Positions 1 through 8,706 of a DNA stretch of 64,000 nucleotides are shown here, piece by piece. This DNA is from Shewanella litorisediminis (GTDB lineage Bacteria; Pseudomonadota; Gammaproteobacteria; Enterobacterales; Shewanellaceae). The notes below the pieces were generated by a model. The model had not been told where the DNA came from. It saw nothing but the letters and a program-made list of their open reading frames with translations, and made no database searches. The DNA is taken from positions 2,790,501-2,854,500 of the forward strand of contig NZ_CP069213.1 of assembly GCF_016834455.1 (NCBI RefSeq), in the 5' to 3' direction. The stretch's first letter is position 1, and the number at the start of each line of letters is the position of its first letter. The position numbers were made by a program, and so were the translations under genes.

Positions 1-1548
1 CAGCACAGCAGCCTGAGTAAACTTGCCATGGGTAAAGCGCTCGCTGCCCACTTCTTCTTTGACGTTGGCAAGCTCCTCCACCAGCATTTCCTTCAGCAAG
101 GCCTTGGTTACCAGCTTACCGTTGGACAGGTGCTTTTGATGGTGGATCCATTGCCAGATAGAGGCGCGGGAAATTTCCGCCGTCGCCGCATCTTCCATAA
201 GCCCGTAAATGGGGACACAACCATTGCCACTGATCCAGGCTTCGATGTATTGCAGCGCAATGCGGATATTGAGTCGCATGCCATGCTCGGTGCGCTCACC
301 TTCGCAGGGCGCCAGCAGCTCACTGGCCAAAATCGGTGCATCCACGTCACGGGTAATGTGCAGCTGATTGCAATGGTCATCGCCGATGAACTGGTTAAAC
401 ACTGCCATGGCCGTTTTAGCCAGACCGGGATGGGCCACCCAGGTGCCGTCATGGCCGTTACGGGCTTCCAGTTCCTTGTCTTTGCATACCCGCTCAAGTA
501 CCAAACGATTGGCCTCGGCATCTTTGGCAGGAATGAAAGCCGCCATCCCGCCCATGGCCAGAGCGCCCCGCTTGTGACAGGTTTTGATAAGCAGACGCGA
601 ATAGGCGCTGAGGAAAGGTTTATCCATGGTGACCTGCTGTCTGTCGGGCAGCACGCGATCACTGTGGTGCTTTAACGTTTTGATGTAGCTGAAGATGTAG
701 TCCCAGCGACCACAGTTGAGCGCGACAATATTTGAGCGCAGTTCATAGAGGATTTCGTCCATCTCAAACACGGCCGGCAGGGTTTCAATCAGACAGGTAC
801 ACTTGATGGTGCCTGGCTCGAGACAGAAACGCTCTTCAGTAAAGGCAAATACCTTGGCCCACCAGCGCGCTTCAAGATGGCTCTCAAGCTTGGGAATGTA
901 AAAGTACGGCCCACTGCCTTTACTCAGTAACTGGCGGTAGTTGTGGTAAAAGTAGAAGCAGAAATCAAACAGGGCTCCGGGAATCGATTGTCCGTTAAAT
1001 TCCACATGCTTTTCTTTCAGGTGCAAACCGCGCACCCTGGCAATCAACACCGCTGGGTTATCGTTCAAACGGTATTCTTTACCCGTGTCGGGCGCTGTGT
1101 ATTCAATGGTTCCACGCACCGCATCGCGCAGATTGATTTGCCCCTGAACCACCTTTTCCCAGCTGGGTGCCAACGAATCTTCAAAGTCCGCCATAAAGAC
1201 TTTCACATCTGCATTCAGGGCGTTGATGATCATTTTGCGGTCCACGGGACCTGTGATCTCCACCCGGCGGTCTTGCAAATCGGTTGGTATCCCCCGAATT
1301 GTCCACTTGCCATCGCGAATGGCACGGGTCTCCGGCAGGAAATCAGGCAGTTCACCTTTATCGATGCGTACCTGACGACCTTTACGCTTCTCCAGCAAGA
1401 CATCCACGTCGCCGGCAAACCTGGTACACAAGGACTCGAGCAGCGACATCGCGCCCTCGGTAAAAACCTCTTCCTGGCCTTGAATATGATGACCTGCCAG
1501 CTTGAGCCCGGTCAGAGTCTGTGGCTGCTCCATAATTTGCTCTGTCAT
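1..1548 (-). CDS. aceB: Malate synthase A, C-terminus cut by the window start
   Basis: Malate synthase condenses glyoxylate with acetyl-CoA to malate in the glyoxylate shunt, in the cytoplasm. The reading frame is open from an ATG at 1546-1548 to the window edge, giving 516 residues; the family is usually about 530-550, so only the last few dozen are missing. The translation reads as aceB throughout, with the family's MADFEDS stretch near residue 115 and the LNCGRWDYIFSYIK block in the middle. A GGGG stretch lies about 8 nt upstream of the ATG. Isocitrate lyase (aceA) is often the next gene in relatives and would lie outside the window. Two PdhR-type palindromes lie 190-300 bp upstream. Confidence 0.95.
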   Translation of the reverse strand, partial: MTEQIMEQPQTLTGLKLAGHHIQGQEEVFTEGAMSLLESLCTRFAGDVDVLLEKRKGRQVRIDKGELPDFLPETRAIRDGKWTIRGIPTDLQDRRVEITGPVDRKMIINALNADVKVFMADFEDSLAPSWEKVVQGQINLRDAVRGTIEYTAPDTGKEYRLNDNPAVLIARVRGLHLKEKHVEFNGQSIPGALFDFCFYFYHNYRQLLSKGSGPYFYIPKLESHLEARWWAKVFAFTEERFCLEPGTIKCTCLIETLPAVFEMDEILYELRSNIVALNCGRWDYIFSYIKTLKHHSDRVLPDRQQVTMDKPFLSAYSRLLIKTCHKRGALAMGGMAAFIPAKDAEANRLVLERVCKDKELEARNGHDGTWVAHPGLAKTAMAVFNQFIGDDHCNQLHITRDVDAPILASELLAPCEGERTEHGMRLNIRIALQYIEAWISGNGCVPIYGLMEDAATAEISRASIWQWIHHQKHLSNGKLVTKALLKEMLVEELANVKEEVGSERFTHGKFTQAAVL

Positions 1549-1738
1549 GGTGATATCCCCGATTGTCGGTTTCTTCCCGGCTTGCGGATTTGTTCTGTGC
1601 GTATTCTTACGTCATTACAAGCCAGCAAAAACCGTCAAATGTTCGTTTCGAACCAAAAATTAGCGACAAACATTTGTAATTGCAACAGTCAAAAAGTCGC
1701 ATAACCGATGAAATAGCGAGCAAAACCACAGAGCGAAA

Positions 1739-1751
1739 TTGGTAAGACCAA
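1739..1751. promoter_or_regulatory. PdhR/LldR/FadR-type operator, perfect palindrome
   Basis: The sequence is TTGGT-AAG-ACCAA, a perfect 5+3+5 palindrome preceded by AA. It matches the known PdhR consensus (ATTGGTnnnACCAAT) and the related LldR and FadR half-sites of the GntR family. It lies about 190 bp upstream of the aceB ATG. Control of glyoxylate-shunt genes by pyruvate through PdhR fits the position. Which family member binds is inference. Confidence 0.55.
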
Positions 1752-1831
1752 AAACAAAAAACCACCACATAGCTATGTTTTTATTGTCATTTTTACAAAC
1801 AAAGATATCATAAACGTTAGTGAGTGAGAAA

Positions 1832-1844
1832 TTTGTCTTACCAA
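1832..1844. promoter_or_regulatory. Second PdhR-type operator, one mismatch
   Basis: TTTGT-CTT-ACCAA is the reverse complement of the first site's layout with one mismatched base in the left arm. It lies 93 bp from the first site, about nine helical turns, so paired binding on the same face is possible. It is weaker evidence on its own. Confidence 0.4.
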
Positions 1845-2868
1845 AATACCACGCCCCACAACATGTAGTTAATTAGGTAATTAAATTTCATTGTGTATAT
1901 CTTTATTTACTGCAAAATAGCCGTTTGACTTTGGTCGTAACCATATAAAATGTTTCGAACTGCCCTCTGCGTAAACAAAAATAAATCAATATTTACAAAC
2001 ACTTAAATCAAAACCCACCCAACAGTAATTCAAACACACGTTTTAATGTTACGTTTACGTAAACGCAATCTCACTGGCTGATAACGCATCCTGATTTCAG
2101 ACTTGCGTCACCCGATCAACAAGCTGGCAACAATTGGTTTAGTCATGAAAAAATTCAAAATTTTTAAATTTTTTTGCAAAAAACAAGCTGATTAGTGCCA
2201 TAAAGGCCCTTGGTTTGCTCCTGTGAACCAGAATTGAGCCCAGGAGCGGGTAAAAGCAAGATGACAGGGAAGAATGAATGGCGTGATATAGGAACAACTG
2301 CTTAAAGCAAAGAAAAATGGCGCTTTAAACTCAGTGCAGCGCCTTTCTCAGGCTTTCTCAAGTTAAATGGACGCCCAACTGGAGGATAAGCAAAGACAAA
2401 TCCAACTCCGCCGAAGCCTGAGCCTGAAAAGTCAATGTCCCACTGCCCCCATGTACGGCCACCGGGCATTTAGACGCCAGTCCAGTCTAATTTGAGTCGC
2501 AACGGCCTTTATTCGTGCTTGCAGTCTTAACTTGAGCAACTCAGCAGCATCGAGTAGCTCAAAGCAGATAAGCACAGTGCTGAGTCAGCGGGGAAAAGGT
2601 GGGGATGTCAGAACGAAAGCGGTGTGGTCGCAAACCCTAATAGACACCTCTGCCAGCTCGCATAGCAATGGCGTCAGGGGCAAGCCCAGTGCATGTCTGT
2701 GACAGTCAGCTTACAGGGTCTGTTGAGCCGGAGTCTTTCATTATCGACGGATTAAGGTGTCGGTATACGGCTTTGAGGATAAGTAAAATGCTGGATATTA
2801 AGCCTCGCCGGTAAGCAGACGCCTTTGACGAGAGTAAACCTTGGTACGTCGTTTCCTGGGAGCCATCG

Positions 2869-4803
2869 TCAGGGGGTGGCGACCTTGTCAGGCGACTCCA
2901 GGTTGACCTTGGTTTGGGCAGGAGAGCCAGTAAACGCAGCACTCACCGCTGAAGAGGTATCGTCGGCATTTACATCTGACACCATTGCTGTTTGCGAGGG
3001 CATTTGGGGACTGGTTTGTGATGCCGTTTTTTCGTGAGTGGCAGAGTGTGCCTGGGTGTTGTCGCCCTCAAGCTCAGCAAAGCCATAGCTGACGACGCGG
3101 TTGCGCCCCAGGTGCTTGGCCCGGTACAGGGCCAAATCGGCCCTTTTAATCATGGGGTCGAGACTTAAATCACCATTCTGCCACTCTGTAACCCCGAAGC
3201 TGGCCGTCAGTTTAAAGCTATGTCCTGAATAATGGGTGTTTACCCCGGCAATGGCCTCCCGGCAACGGTCAGCCACTTGTGCCGCCTGAGCACCGGATAG
3301 CCCGGGCAATACCACCATAAATTCCTCTCCGCCAAAACGGCAAAGAATATGGTCGTCGGCCAACTGAGGCCGAATCACTTCCACGACCTTTTTGAGCGTC
3401 CAGTCACCTGTGGCATGGCCGAACTCGTCATTGATCCGCTTAAAGTTATCCAAATCCAGCAAGACAACAGCAGTGAGCTCGCCTCTCGCCATGCAGCCAA
3501 TCAGGGCATTTTCGCCTTTCTCCTGCCCCGTGGCGCGATTATAGGTTCCGGTCAGCCCGTCTCGCTGAGCAAGGCGCATGTATTTGTTACGCTGAGACAA
3601 ACCGGTTGCCAGAAACACAGATAGAAACAAGGTGATCCCGGCAAGCACGGTAGAAATCATCAATGAGCCGGAATGCTCCCTAGATATGGTTTCCTGCCTG
3701 ACCAGATAGCTGTCTCTTTCACTGTTCAGCAAGGCAATTTCCCGTTGCTGCTCTGCAAAATTAAACTTGGCAGCCTGGTAGGCCATTTCCCGGGCCTTGA
3801 TTTCGTTCAGTAATTGATTGGCATATTCGTTTTCACGTTTTTGCGCTTCATAGGCAGTCACAAAATCGTTGTCACGGGCTTTCAATGTTGCCATCACATA
3901 CCAGGCGTCTTTCAGCGCCTTATTGTCGGCAGCTTTACTGTCGATGACTTCAACGGCTGCCGCCTCTGCCTTTTCCCAATCACCAATATCGAGATAGGCC
4001 TTTGCCAATGCGCTTTGGGTACTGGCAATCTCAAGCTGGAAACCAAGGATGCGGTACTCCGCCAGGGCCTGCTGCATCAAGGCGATAGCATCGTCAATCA
4101 GGTTTGACTCATGGCTGATAAGCCCACGGGACTTGATGGTCATTACATTGATGAGGCGCCAGCCATGCTCCTGACAATAATCTCCGGTACGCTGGAATGC
4201 CTCCGAGGCACGGGCCAGCTCGCCCGACTCCTGGATATAAGCGGCGATATAGAGATTGGCGTAACAGATATCCTTGGTATTGGCATCATCAGCCAGCTGC
4301 AGCGCCCTCTGGGCATAAAGCCCGACCTCTTCATAAAAACCAAGCTGATAGAAGAGACTCGCCGCCCGGATATAGGCATTGCGCTGTACATCCTTGTCTG
4401 AAACTGTCTTTACCAGTTCAAGCCCAAGCTTTAAATAACGCAGGGACGATTCATAATCACCGAGCAGCTGATAACCTGTGGCAAGGTAGCCATAAACCAG
4501 ATGCAAATGTCTGGATGAGAACAGTTGTGACTCCGCCACCTTGAGGTCATTCACCCCGGCTTGATAAGCCCCCTCATACAAATGTTCCCTGCCCAAGATC
4601 ATTTTCAGCTGACCGAATTCTTCGGCGTCGAGCGCCTTTTCGGCGGTCTTTAAGGTATCAATGAGCTCACTTTTTCTCTCGGAAGGACCGTGCTGCATGT
4701 TAATAAGCTCATTCAGCATTGCTCGATAGTCACCATCTGCCATGGCGAACCAGGGCAGCAGTAACCAAAGCGCAAACACCATTGCAGCACGGTAACAGGT
4801 CAT
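2869..4803 (-). CDS. TPR-repeat membrane diguanylate cyclase (GGDEF)
   Basis: A 644-residue predicted diguanylate cyclase making c-di-GMP. An N-terminal signal-like hydrophobic segment (residues 5-22) is followed by TPR-like helical repeats (about 60-330), a coiled-coil stretch (330-375), one membrane segment (about 380-402) and a GGDEF domain. The active-site loop is intact as GGEEF at 491-495. The last ~55 residues are a hydrophilic Ser/Thr/Gln/Ala-rich tail. The topology puts the TPRs in the periplasm and the cyclase in the cytoplasm. The ATG directly abuts the TAA stop of the borosin precursor gene (TAAATG), which implies translational coupling in one operon with sonA and sonM. Its role in that operon is unknown. 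Confidence 0.85.
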   Translation of the reverse strand: MTCYRAAMVFALWLLLPWFAMADGDYRAMLNELINMQHGPSERKSELIDTLKTAEKALDAEEFGQLKMILGREHLYEGAYQAGVNDLKVAESQLFSSRHLHLVYGYLATGYQLLGDYESSLRYLKLGLELVKTVSDKDVQRNAYIRAASLFYQLGFYEEVGLYAQRALQLADDANTKDICYANLYIAAYIQESGELARASEAFQRTGDYCQEHGWRLINVMTIKSRGLISHESNLIDDAIALMQQALAEYRILGFQLEIASTQSALAKAYLDIGDWEKAEAAAVEVIDSKAADNKALKDAWYVMATLKARDNDFVTAYEAQKRENEYANQLLNEIKAREMAYQAAKFNFAEQQREIALLNSERDSYLVRQETISREHSGSLMISTVLAGITLFLSVFLATGLSQRNKYMRLAQRDGLTGTYNRATGQEKGENALIGCMARGELTAVVLLDLDNFKRINDEFGHATGDWTLKKVVEVIRPQLADDHILCRFGGEEFMVVLPGLSGAQAAQVADRCREAIAGVNTHYSGHSFKLTASFGVTEWQNGDLSLDPMIKRADLALYRAKHLGRNRVVSYGFAELEGDNTQAHSATHEKTASQTSPQMPSQTAMVSDVNADDTSSAVSAAFTGSPAQTKVNLESPDKVATP

Positions 4804-5019
4804 TTAGGCATCATTCCCGTTATAAATCACAACCAGGGACTGGTATTGCTCTTCGCCGCCAAACGCCTTGAGTTTGGCTTTATCACCACTCATGATGGCC
4901 TGAATTTCATCTTCACTCAGGCCATGCTGGCGCATCACGCCTTCGGGGTCCTTCTTGTATGCCTCCAGCAGGGCAGCATCTTCCCCAAGCTGCTTTAAAA
5001 AATCTGTCAGTTTTGACAC
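4804..5019 (-). CDS. sonA: Split borosin precursor peptide (SonA-like)
   Basis: A 71-residue peptide with an all-helical leader (residues 1-55, the borosin binding domain, LigA-like in appearance) and a hydrophobic C-terminal core, SLVVIYNGNDA at 61-71. Length and layout match S. oneidensis SonA as I recall it, whose backbone N-methylations fall on residues 63 and 65. The equivalent residues here are V63 and I65. It lies just downstream of the methyltransferase gene, and its stop abuts the start of the TPR-GGDEF gene. An AAGGAG-like site (GGAGAACC) precedes the ATG. The methylation sites are inferred by position, and no protease or cleavage signal is visible. Confidence 0.88.
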   Translation of the reverse strand: MSKLTDFLKQLGEDAALLEAYKKDPEGVMRQHGLSEDEIQAIMSGDKAKLKAFGGEEQYQSLVVIYNGNDA

Positions 5020-5073
5020 CTGGTTCTCCTTATTTTCCGCTGTTGTTGTTTTGTCGCAAAAGCACTTGCCAAC

Positions 5074-5865
5074 TCAGGCAAGATCCTCCGGGCTCAGCCC
5101 AAGTCGGGCCAACACCTCAAGATTGTATTCAAGCCGCCTGGCAGGCGGCACCAACAGGGTTGTTGCAGGGCTCATTGGTGCGCCGGGTAACGCTTTGAGC
5201 ATGACTCTGTGAACACTGGGCGCATGCACCGGCAAAAATGCTGCCTCATACAGCACAACTTCATGCTCTGGCGGATACCACTGCATCAGATGCTCCACCA
5301 AGACCTGCAATCGGTCTGAGCTGGTATGAAACTTGGTCAGCGTGTGTTCACCGGCGAGGGCGATTTGCCAAAGCAACAAATGACAACATGGGTTGGGCAC
5401 ATGTTGGTAAAACAAAAACTGGCTGGCTTCCATACTCTGGTGGCCACTTTGTCCGGGGTCAATCCCGAGGTCGGCCCACAGGCAATCTTCCGCCGAAATA
5501 CCAGGCTCCATCCAGGCATCAAATCCTTCACTGCGGGCACGACGGATGGCCATATGAGGGACACAGGCAAACACCCCTGGGTGGCCATAAAATGCCCCCA
5601 CTACTCTTTTACCGGCGCGCACCGCGGCCAGCATGGCATTCGTCATTTGCTCGTAGGTTAAGCGCCTGCTTTTTACCTCATCCCCCTGAGCATAAAATTG
5701 CTGCAGATTGACGATGTTGGGATTGAGTTCTGCGAGATACTGTTGAGCAAAACCATCCGGCAGCAGGCTGAATACCAGTTCAGCATGGATGATGTGACTC
5801 TTGGCCCGGACGCTGATCTGCCCAGCCAACCCAATCCCTGTGCCCACACAGACCAAACTACCCAA
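5074..5865 (-). CDS. sonM: Split borosin alpha-N-methyltransferase (SonM-like)
   Basis: A SAM-dependent tetrapyrrole-methylase-fold enzyme that methylates backbone amides of the borosin precursor encoded next to it. With a TTG start at 5863-5865 the protein is 263 residues and begins MGSLVCVGTG, matching the SonM N-terminus. A GGAG sits 6 nt before this TTG, and an in-frame TGA lies just upstream of an alternative TTG at 5889. Residues Y58, R67, Y71 and Y93 stand where the catalytic Tyr/Arg residues of the family do. The GHPGVFA (94-100) and EPGISAEDCLWADLGIDPG blocks are typical. The precursor follows after a 54-nt gap, and unlike fungal OphMA there is no fusion to the core. Confidence 0.92.
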   Translation of the reverse strand: MGSLVCVGTGIGLAGQISVRAKSHIIHAELVFSLLPDGFAQQYLAELNPNIVNLQQFYAQGDEVKSRRLTYEQMTNAMLAAVRAGKRVVGAFYGHPGVFACVPHMAIRRARSEGFDAWMEPGISAEDCLWADLGIDPGQSGHQSMEASQFLFYQHVPNPCCHLLLWQIALAGEHTLTKFHTSSDRLQVLVEHLMQWYPPEHEVVLYEAAFLPVHAPSVHRVMLKALPGAPMSPATTLLVPPARRLEYNLEVLARLGLSPEDLA

Positions 5866-6189
5866 GACCCACTCCGAGTTCCTGCTCAAAAGTCACATTT
5901 TTATAACTTTCCATGCGCATTGCAATACGCAGCGCACTCTTTTTCGCGGTAAATCCTTGAGCTAACTCTATTGATATTCAATTCTTTTTTAAGAACACGC
6001 TTAACTAGCCCATTTAATTCAGAGCTTATCAATCCTAAGTATGAGTGATAACAAGATAGAAACCAGCGAACCTTCTGACGCAACCATGGTCAAATTCCGG
6101 CAAATGATGGGTTTTCGGCAGCCGCCCTTGTCAGTTTGACCCAGCCTTGGGTATGATGGCCCGCAGTTTTTAAGGAATAAGCACTCACG
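5866..6189. other. Divergent promoter region of sonM and bamE
   Basis: This 324-bp spacer holds the start regions of sonM (minus) and bamE (plus). It is AT-rich around 5,950-6,060. I see no gene here; short minus-strand frames lack ribosome binding sites. No operator could be assigned with confidence. Confidence 0.5.
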
Positions 6190-6681
6190 ATGTTGAATAA
6201 GAAGCAAAGTCTTACCCTGCTGGGGGCCGCAGCCCTCTCACTGTCTCTCTCTGGCTGCAGTGTTTTTGATTGGCTGGTGTATAAGCCCGATATTCCACAG
6301 GGCAACTACATGGAGCCGCAGCAGGTTGAAAAACTCAGAATCGAGATGACCAAGGAGCAGGCCGAGTATGTGCTGGGCCGTCCCGTGCTAAGAGACAGCT
6401 TCGCCGACGACACCTGGTACTATGTGTACCACTTCAAAAGCGGTCGTGATGCCAGCATCATCCACAAAGAATTAGTGCTGTATTTCAGAAATAATCAGCT
6501 GGTTAAAGTAACAGGTGATTATGAGCTTTCCAGCGAATTTAATACGCCATTGGAACAGAGCAAACTGCCAACCGTGAATGCGGCCGAAACAGTGCCCTTG
6601 GTACCTGAGCAACGCGGCGACGAAAAGCCCTTGGTGGAAGAAGGCAAAGAAAACGATCCCAGAGCGATTCGCAAATTCTGA
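6190..6681 (+). CDS. bamE: Outer membrane assembly lipoprotein BamE (SmpA)
   Basis: BamE is a small lipoprotein of the BAM complex that inserts beta-barrel proteins into the outer membrane. The N-terminus has a lipoprotein signal with lipobox LSGC (Cys about residue 23). The SmpA/OmlA domain follows, including YMEPQQVEKLRIEMTKEQAEYVLGRP and DTWYYVYHFKSG. At 163 residues it is longer than E. coli BamE (113) because of a hydrophilic C-terminal tail rich in Glu and Pro. It is convergent with rnfH, as in E. coli, and is followed at once by a 50-bp palindrome. The start follows an AAGGAATAAGC site. Confidence 0.93.
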   Translation: MLNKKQSLTLLGAAALSLSLSGCSVFDWLVYKPDIPQGNYMEPQQVEKLRIEMTKEQAEYVLGRPVLRDSFADDTWYYVYHFKSGRDASIIHKELVLYFRNNQLVKVTGDYELSSEFNTPLEQSKLPTVNAAETVPLVPEQRGDEKPLVEEGKENDPRAIRKF

Positions 6682-6689
6682 TTCGAAGT

Positions 6690-6739
6690 GATTCCCCCAA
6701 TAACAAAGCGCCTGCAGGCGCTTTGTTATTGGGGGAATC
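6690..6739. terminator. Perfect 50-bp palindrome between convergent bamE and rnfH
   Basis: Positions 6690-6739 form an exact palindrome with 25-bp arms and no unpaired loop, centred on CTGCAG at 6712-6717. The core stem is GC-rich (AAAGCGCC/GGCGCTTT) and the outer stem ends in runs of C and G. It lies 8 bp past the bamE stop and 81 bp from the rnfH stop, so it most likely acts as a bidirectional terminator. It lacks a classic T-tract, and its length and perfection are unusual. Confidence 0.6.
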
Positions 6740-6820
6740 GTTCAATGCCATGGTGGCAGCTGCCTGCTCCGGCCATCCTGTTACTTATGTCAGTAATGGG
6801 AGTGACTCAACAATACACTT

Positions 6821-7159
6821 TCAGGATTGGATTTTACCACCCGTCACCTTACTGGCACGCCCCTCATCTTTGGCCTTTTCCGCTCGCTGCCGTCTCACAT
6901 CTTTGGGATCGGCAATCAAGGGGCGGTATATCTCAACGCGGTTTCCAGGTTGCAATTCATCATCATGTTTAACCAAGCGGCTGAAGCTGCCAAGCTTTAC
7001 CGAGTCCAGGTCTATCTCTGGGAAAAAACTACAGATATTGCTTTGACGGACAGCCTCAATAAAGGTGGTTCCCGGAGACACCATCACATGGATAACTTTT
7101 TGCTTATGGGGTAAGGCATAGACCACATCCACCCCGAATTTTTCTGTTTCACTGGCCAT
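6821..7159 (-). CDS. rnfH: RnfH family protein (RatB)
   Basis: A 112-residue small ubiquitin-like-fold protein of the RnfH/UPF0125 family, second gene of the conserved ratA-rnfH pair. Family features are the opening beta strands (VDVVYALPHKQKVIHVMV), the FPEIDLDSVKLGSFSRLVK centre and the GNRVEIYRPLIADPK motif near residues 80-95, followed by a basic tail. Its cellular function is not settled. The start overlaps the ratA end by 11 nt, and AAGGTG precedes the ATG. Confidence 0.92.
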   Translation of the reverse strand: MASETEKFGVDVVYALPHKQKVIHVMVSPGTTFIEAVRQSNICSFFPEIDLDSVKLGSFSRLVKHDDELQPGNRVEIYRPLIADPKDVRRQRAEKAKDEGRASKVTGGKIQS

Positions 7160-7583
7160 AAATCACCTTGGCCCTGTTGGTAAAGGCCGTCACCATAGAA
7201 GAAGCCAATTCTTTGAATACTTTACCAAAAGCAAAGTCAGCAAGGCCGCTGGAAAATTCAAAGTCCAACTCAAAATCCACCTTGCATGCATCTTCGGCAA
7301 GCTCGGTGAAGCGCCACTCGCCAATCAGATGCCGAAACGGGCCGTTCTCCAGCTTCAGGGATATTTGCTTTGCCGGGATCACCTGATTGCGGGTGGTAAA
7401 GGTTTTGGCGATACCCGCCTTAGCCACATCCACCGAGGCCACCATGGTTTGTCCATCAAATGAAATCACCTTGCCGCCGACGCAGCCCGGCAAAAACTCC
7501 TTGTAAGACTCAACATCATTGACCAGATCGTACATCTGCCGGGCACTGAATCTGACCAGTGCACTTCGGGTAACCTTAGGCAT
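7149..7583 (-). CDS. ratA: RatA, START/COQ10-like family protein
   Basis: A 144-residue START-like (polyketide cyclase/COQ10) protein. E. coli RatA was reported to inhibit 70S subunit joining, while homologues such as COQ10 bind ubiquinone. The sequence has the typical start MPKVTRSALVRFSARQMYDLVNDVESYKEFLPGC and the C-terminal FGKVFKELASSMVTAFTNRAK helix. It is divergent from smpB and heads the ratA-rnfH operon, the same order as in E. coli. Confidence 0.93.
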   Translation of the reverse strand: MPKVTRSALVRFSARQMYDLVNDVESYKEFLPGCVGGKVISFDGQTMVASVDVAKAGIAKTFTTRNQVIPAKQISLKLENGPFRHLIGEWRFTELAEDACKVDFELDFEFSSGLADFAFGKVFKELASSMVTAFTNRAKVIYGQ

Positions 7584-7763
7584 TCGTGTGTATTCAAACT
7601 CTTGAAATTAGATAGCCGCAGATTGTAACACGGCTTGCCTTAAACGCAGCAACCGCCAAAACGAACAAAAACTCACCAATAAAAACATTCGCTTGGCAAA
7701 ACATGTAAATATTCACCAGTGGTCAATTCCAAATTGCAGGCCCCACGCTATAATAGCCGGCCT

Positions 7764-8246
7764 ATGGTAAAGAAAAACGCAAAAAAAGCCGCTCAGCCGG
7801 CTACCATCGCCCGCAATAAGCGTGCGACATTCGAATACAAGTTCGATGAAAAATTCGAGGCAGGCCTGTCCCTGATGGGATGGGAAGTGAAGTCTATCCG
7901 CGCCGGAAAAATCAACATCTCAGACAGTTACGTGATGCTGAAAAACGGTGAAGCCTACTTGCACCACTGCCATATCACCCCACTGCACGCCGCCTCCACG
8001 CACGTGGTCTGCGACCCTACACGCCCGCGCAAGCTGCTGCTTAACCGGCGCGAGCTGGATCGCCTGGCCGGTTTGGTTGAACGCCAGGGCTACGCCATCG
8101 TGCCTATCTCCATGTACTGGCGGAAAGGCGCCTGGGTCAAGGTGGAAATTGGTCTGGGTAAGGGCAAGAAAGCCCACGACAAGCGTGATGATATCAAGCA
8201 GCGCGACTGGGCCATTGAAAAAGCACGGGTGATGAAAAACAAATAA
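7764..8246 (+). CDS. smpB: SsrA-binding protein SmpB
   Basis: SmpB binds the tRNA-like domain of tmRNA and brings it to stalled ribosomes for trans-translation. The protein is 160 residues from the ATG at 7764 ([11 protein letters not shown]), the usual family length; an upstream in-frame ATG at 7719 would add 15 atypical residues. OB-fold motifs include [32 protein letters not shown] and the basic tail [15 protein letters not shown] that inserts in the mRNA channel. It lies 96 bp upstream of ssrA. Confidence 0.97.
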   Translation: MVKKNAKKAAQPATIARNKRATFEYKFDEKFEAGLSLMGWEVKSIRAGKINISDSYVMLKNGEAYLHHCHITPLHAASTHVVCDPTRPRKLLLNRRELDRLAGLVERQGYAIVPISMYWRKGAWVKVEIGLGKGKKAHDKRDDIKQRDWAIEKARVMKNK

Positions 8247-8301
8247 GCTGCCTGTTTTCGAACGTAAAACAGACAGTTGATTGTCACTGCCAAATTAAGC
8301 C

Positions 8302-8331
8302 TTGGTGTTCAGGGCCCCATGGGAGTACAAT
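8302..8331 (+). promoter_or_regulatory. Probable ssrA promoter
   Basis: A -10 box TACAAT at 8326-8331 with a weak -35 box TTGGTG at 8302-8307 (18-bp spacing) lies just upstream of the mature tmRNA 5' end at 8343. Assignment rests on position and sequence only. Confidence 0.5.
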
Positions 8332-8342
8332 CAAATCATCTT

Positions 8343-8698
8343 GGGGGCGATTCTGGATTCGACGGGATTCGCGAAACTCCGGGAGCATGCCGAGGGGCGG
8401 TTGGCCTCGTAAAAAGCCGCAAAGTTATAGTTGCAAACGACGATAACTACGCTCTGGCTGCTTAATTAGCACCAGCCATCTACCACAGGTCTCGCACATG
8501 GGCAGTGGATATGATGGTCACCTTACATCGTGCTAGCGAGGGAACCTTGTCTGGGGGTGAACCGCGAAACAGTTCCAGGCTCACCGTTAGAAATCCTGTC
8601 TTTCGGAGTTCGAGCGGTTAAATAAAAGAGAGACTAAGCATGTAGCGCCTTGAGCGTAGGTTTTTCGGACGCGGGTTCAAGTCCCGCCGCCTCCACCA
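8343..8698 (+). ncRNA. ssrA: Transfer-messenger RNA (tmRNA)
   Basis: tmRNA rescues stalled ribosomes and tags the nascent peptide. The 5' end GGGGGCGATTCTGGATTCGA and the 3' end CGCCTCCACCA pair as the acceptor stem. The T-arm GGGTTCAAGTCC is at 8673-8684. The tag frame at 8433-8465 encodes ANDDNYALAA followed by TAA, close to the E. coli tag. Length is about 356 nt. The last ~23 nt, from the T-arm on, come from the inserted island (attL lies within the gene), so the gene is a host-island chimera that keeps its function. Confidence 0.97.
8676..8691 (+). repeat. attL core, 16-bp direct repeat in the ssrA T-arm
   Basis: TTCAAGTCCCGCCGCC here recurs exactly at 40012-40027. The following bases are also similar (CCAAACCT at 8696-8703 and 40030-40037). 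This is the typical attachment site of integrases that target the tmRNA 3' end. The integrase gene starts 191 bp downstream. Confidence 0.9.
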
Positions 8699-8706
8699 AA
8701 CCTCTG

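Larger units (their letters stand above)
1549..2868. other. Long AT-rich intergenic region upstream of aceB
   Basis: About 1.3 kb separates the aceB start from the end of the TPR-GGDEF gene. The half next to aceB (about 1,600-2,200) is strongly AT-rich and holds the two PdhR-type palindromes listed separately, so it is probably the aceB promoter and control region. From about 2,200 to 2,868 the composition returns to the genome average. I see no convincing gene there; short open frames lack ribosome binding sites and recognisable products. A small RNA cannot be excluded. Confidence 0.6.

Noticed and set aside
1864..1880. HexR-like site TGTAGTTAATTAGG near aceB
   Set aside because: The right half does not match the palindrome well enough to assign it.
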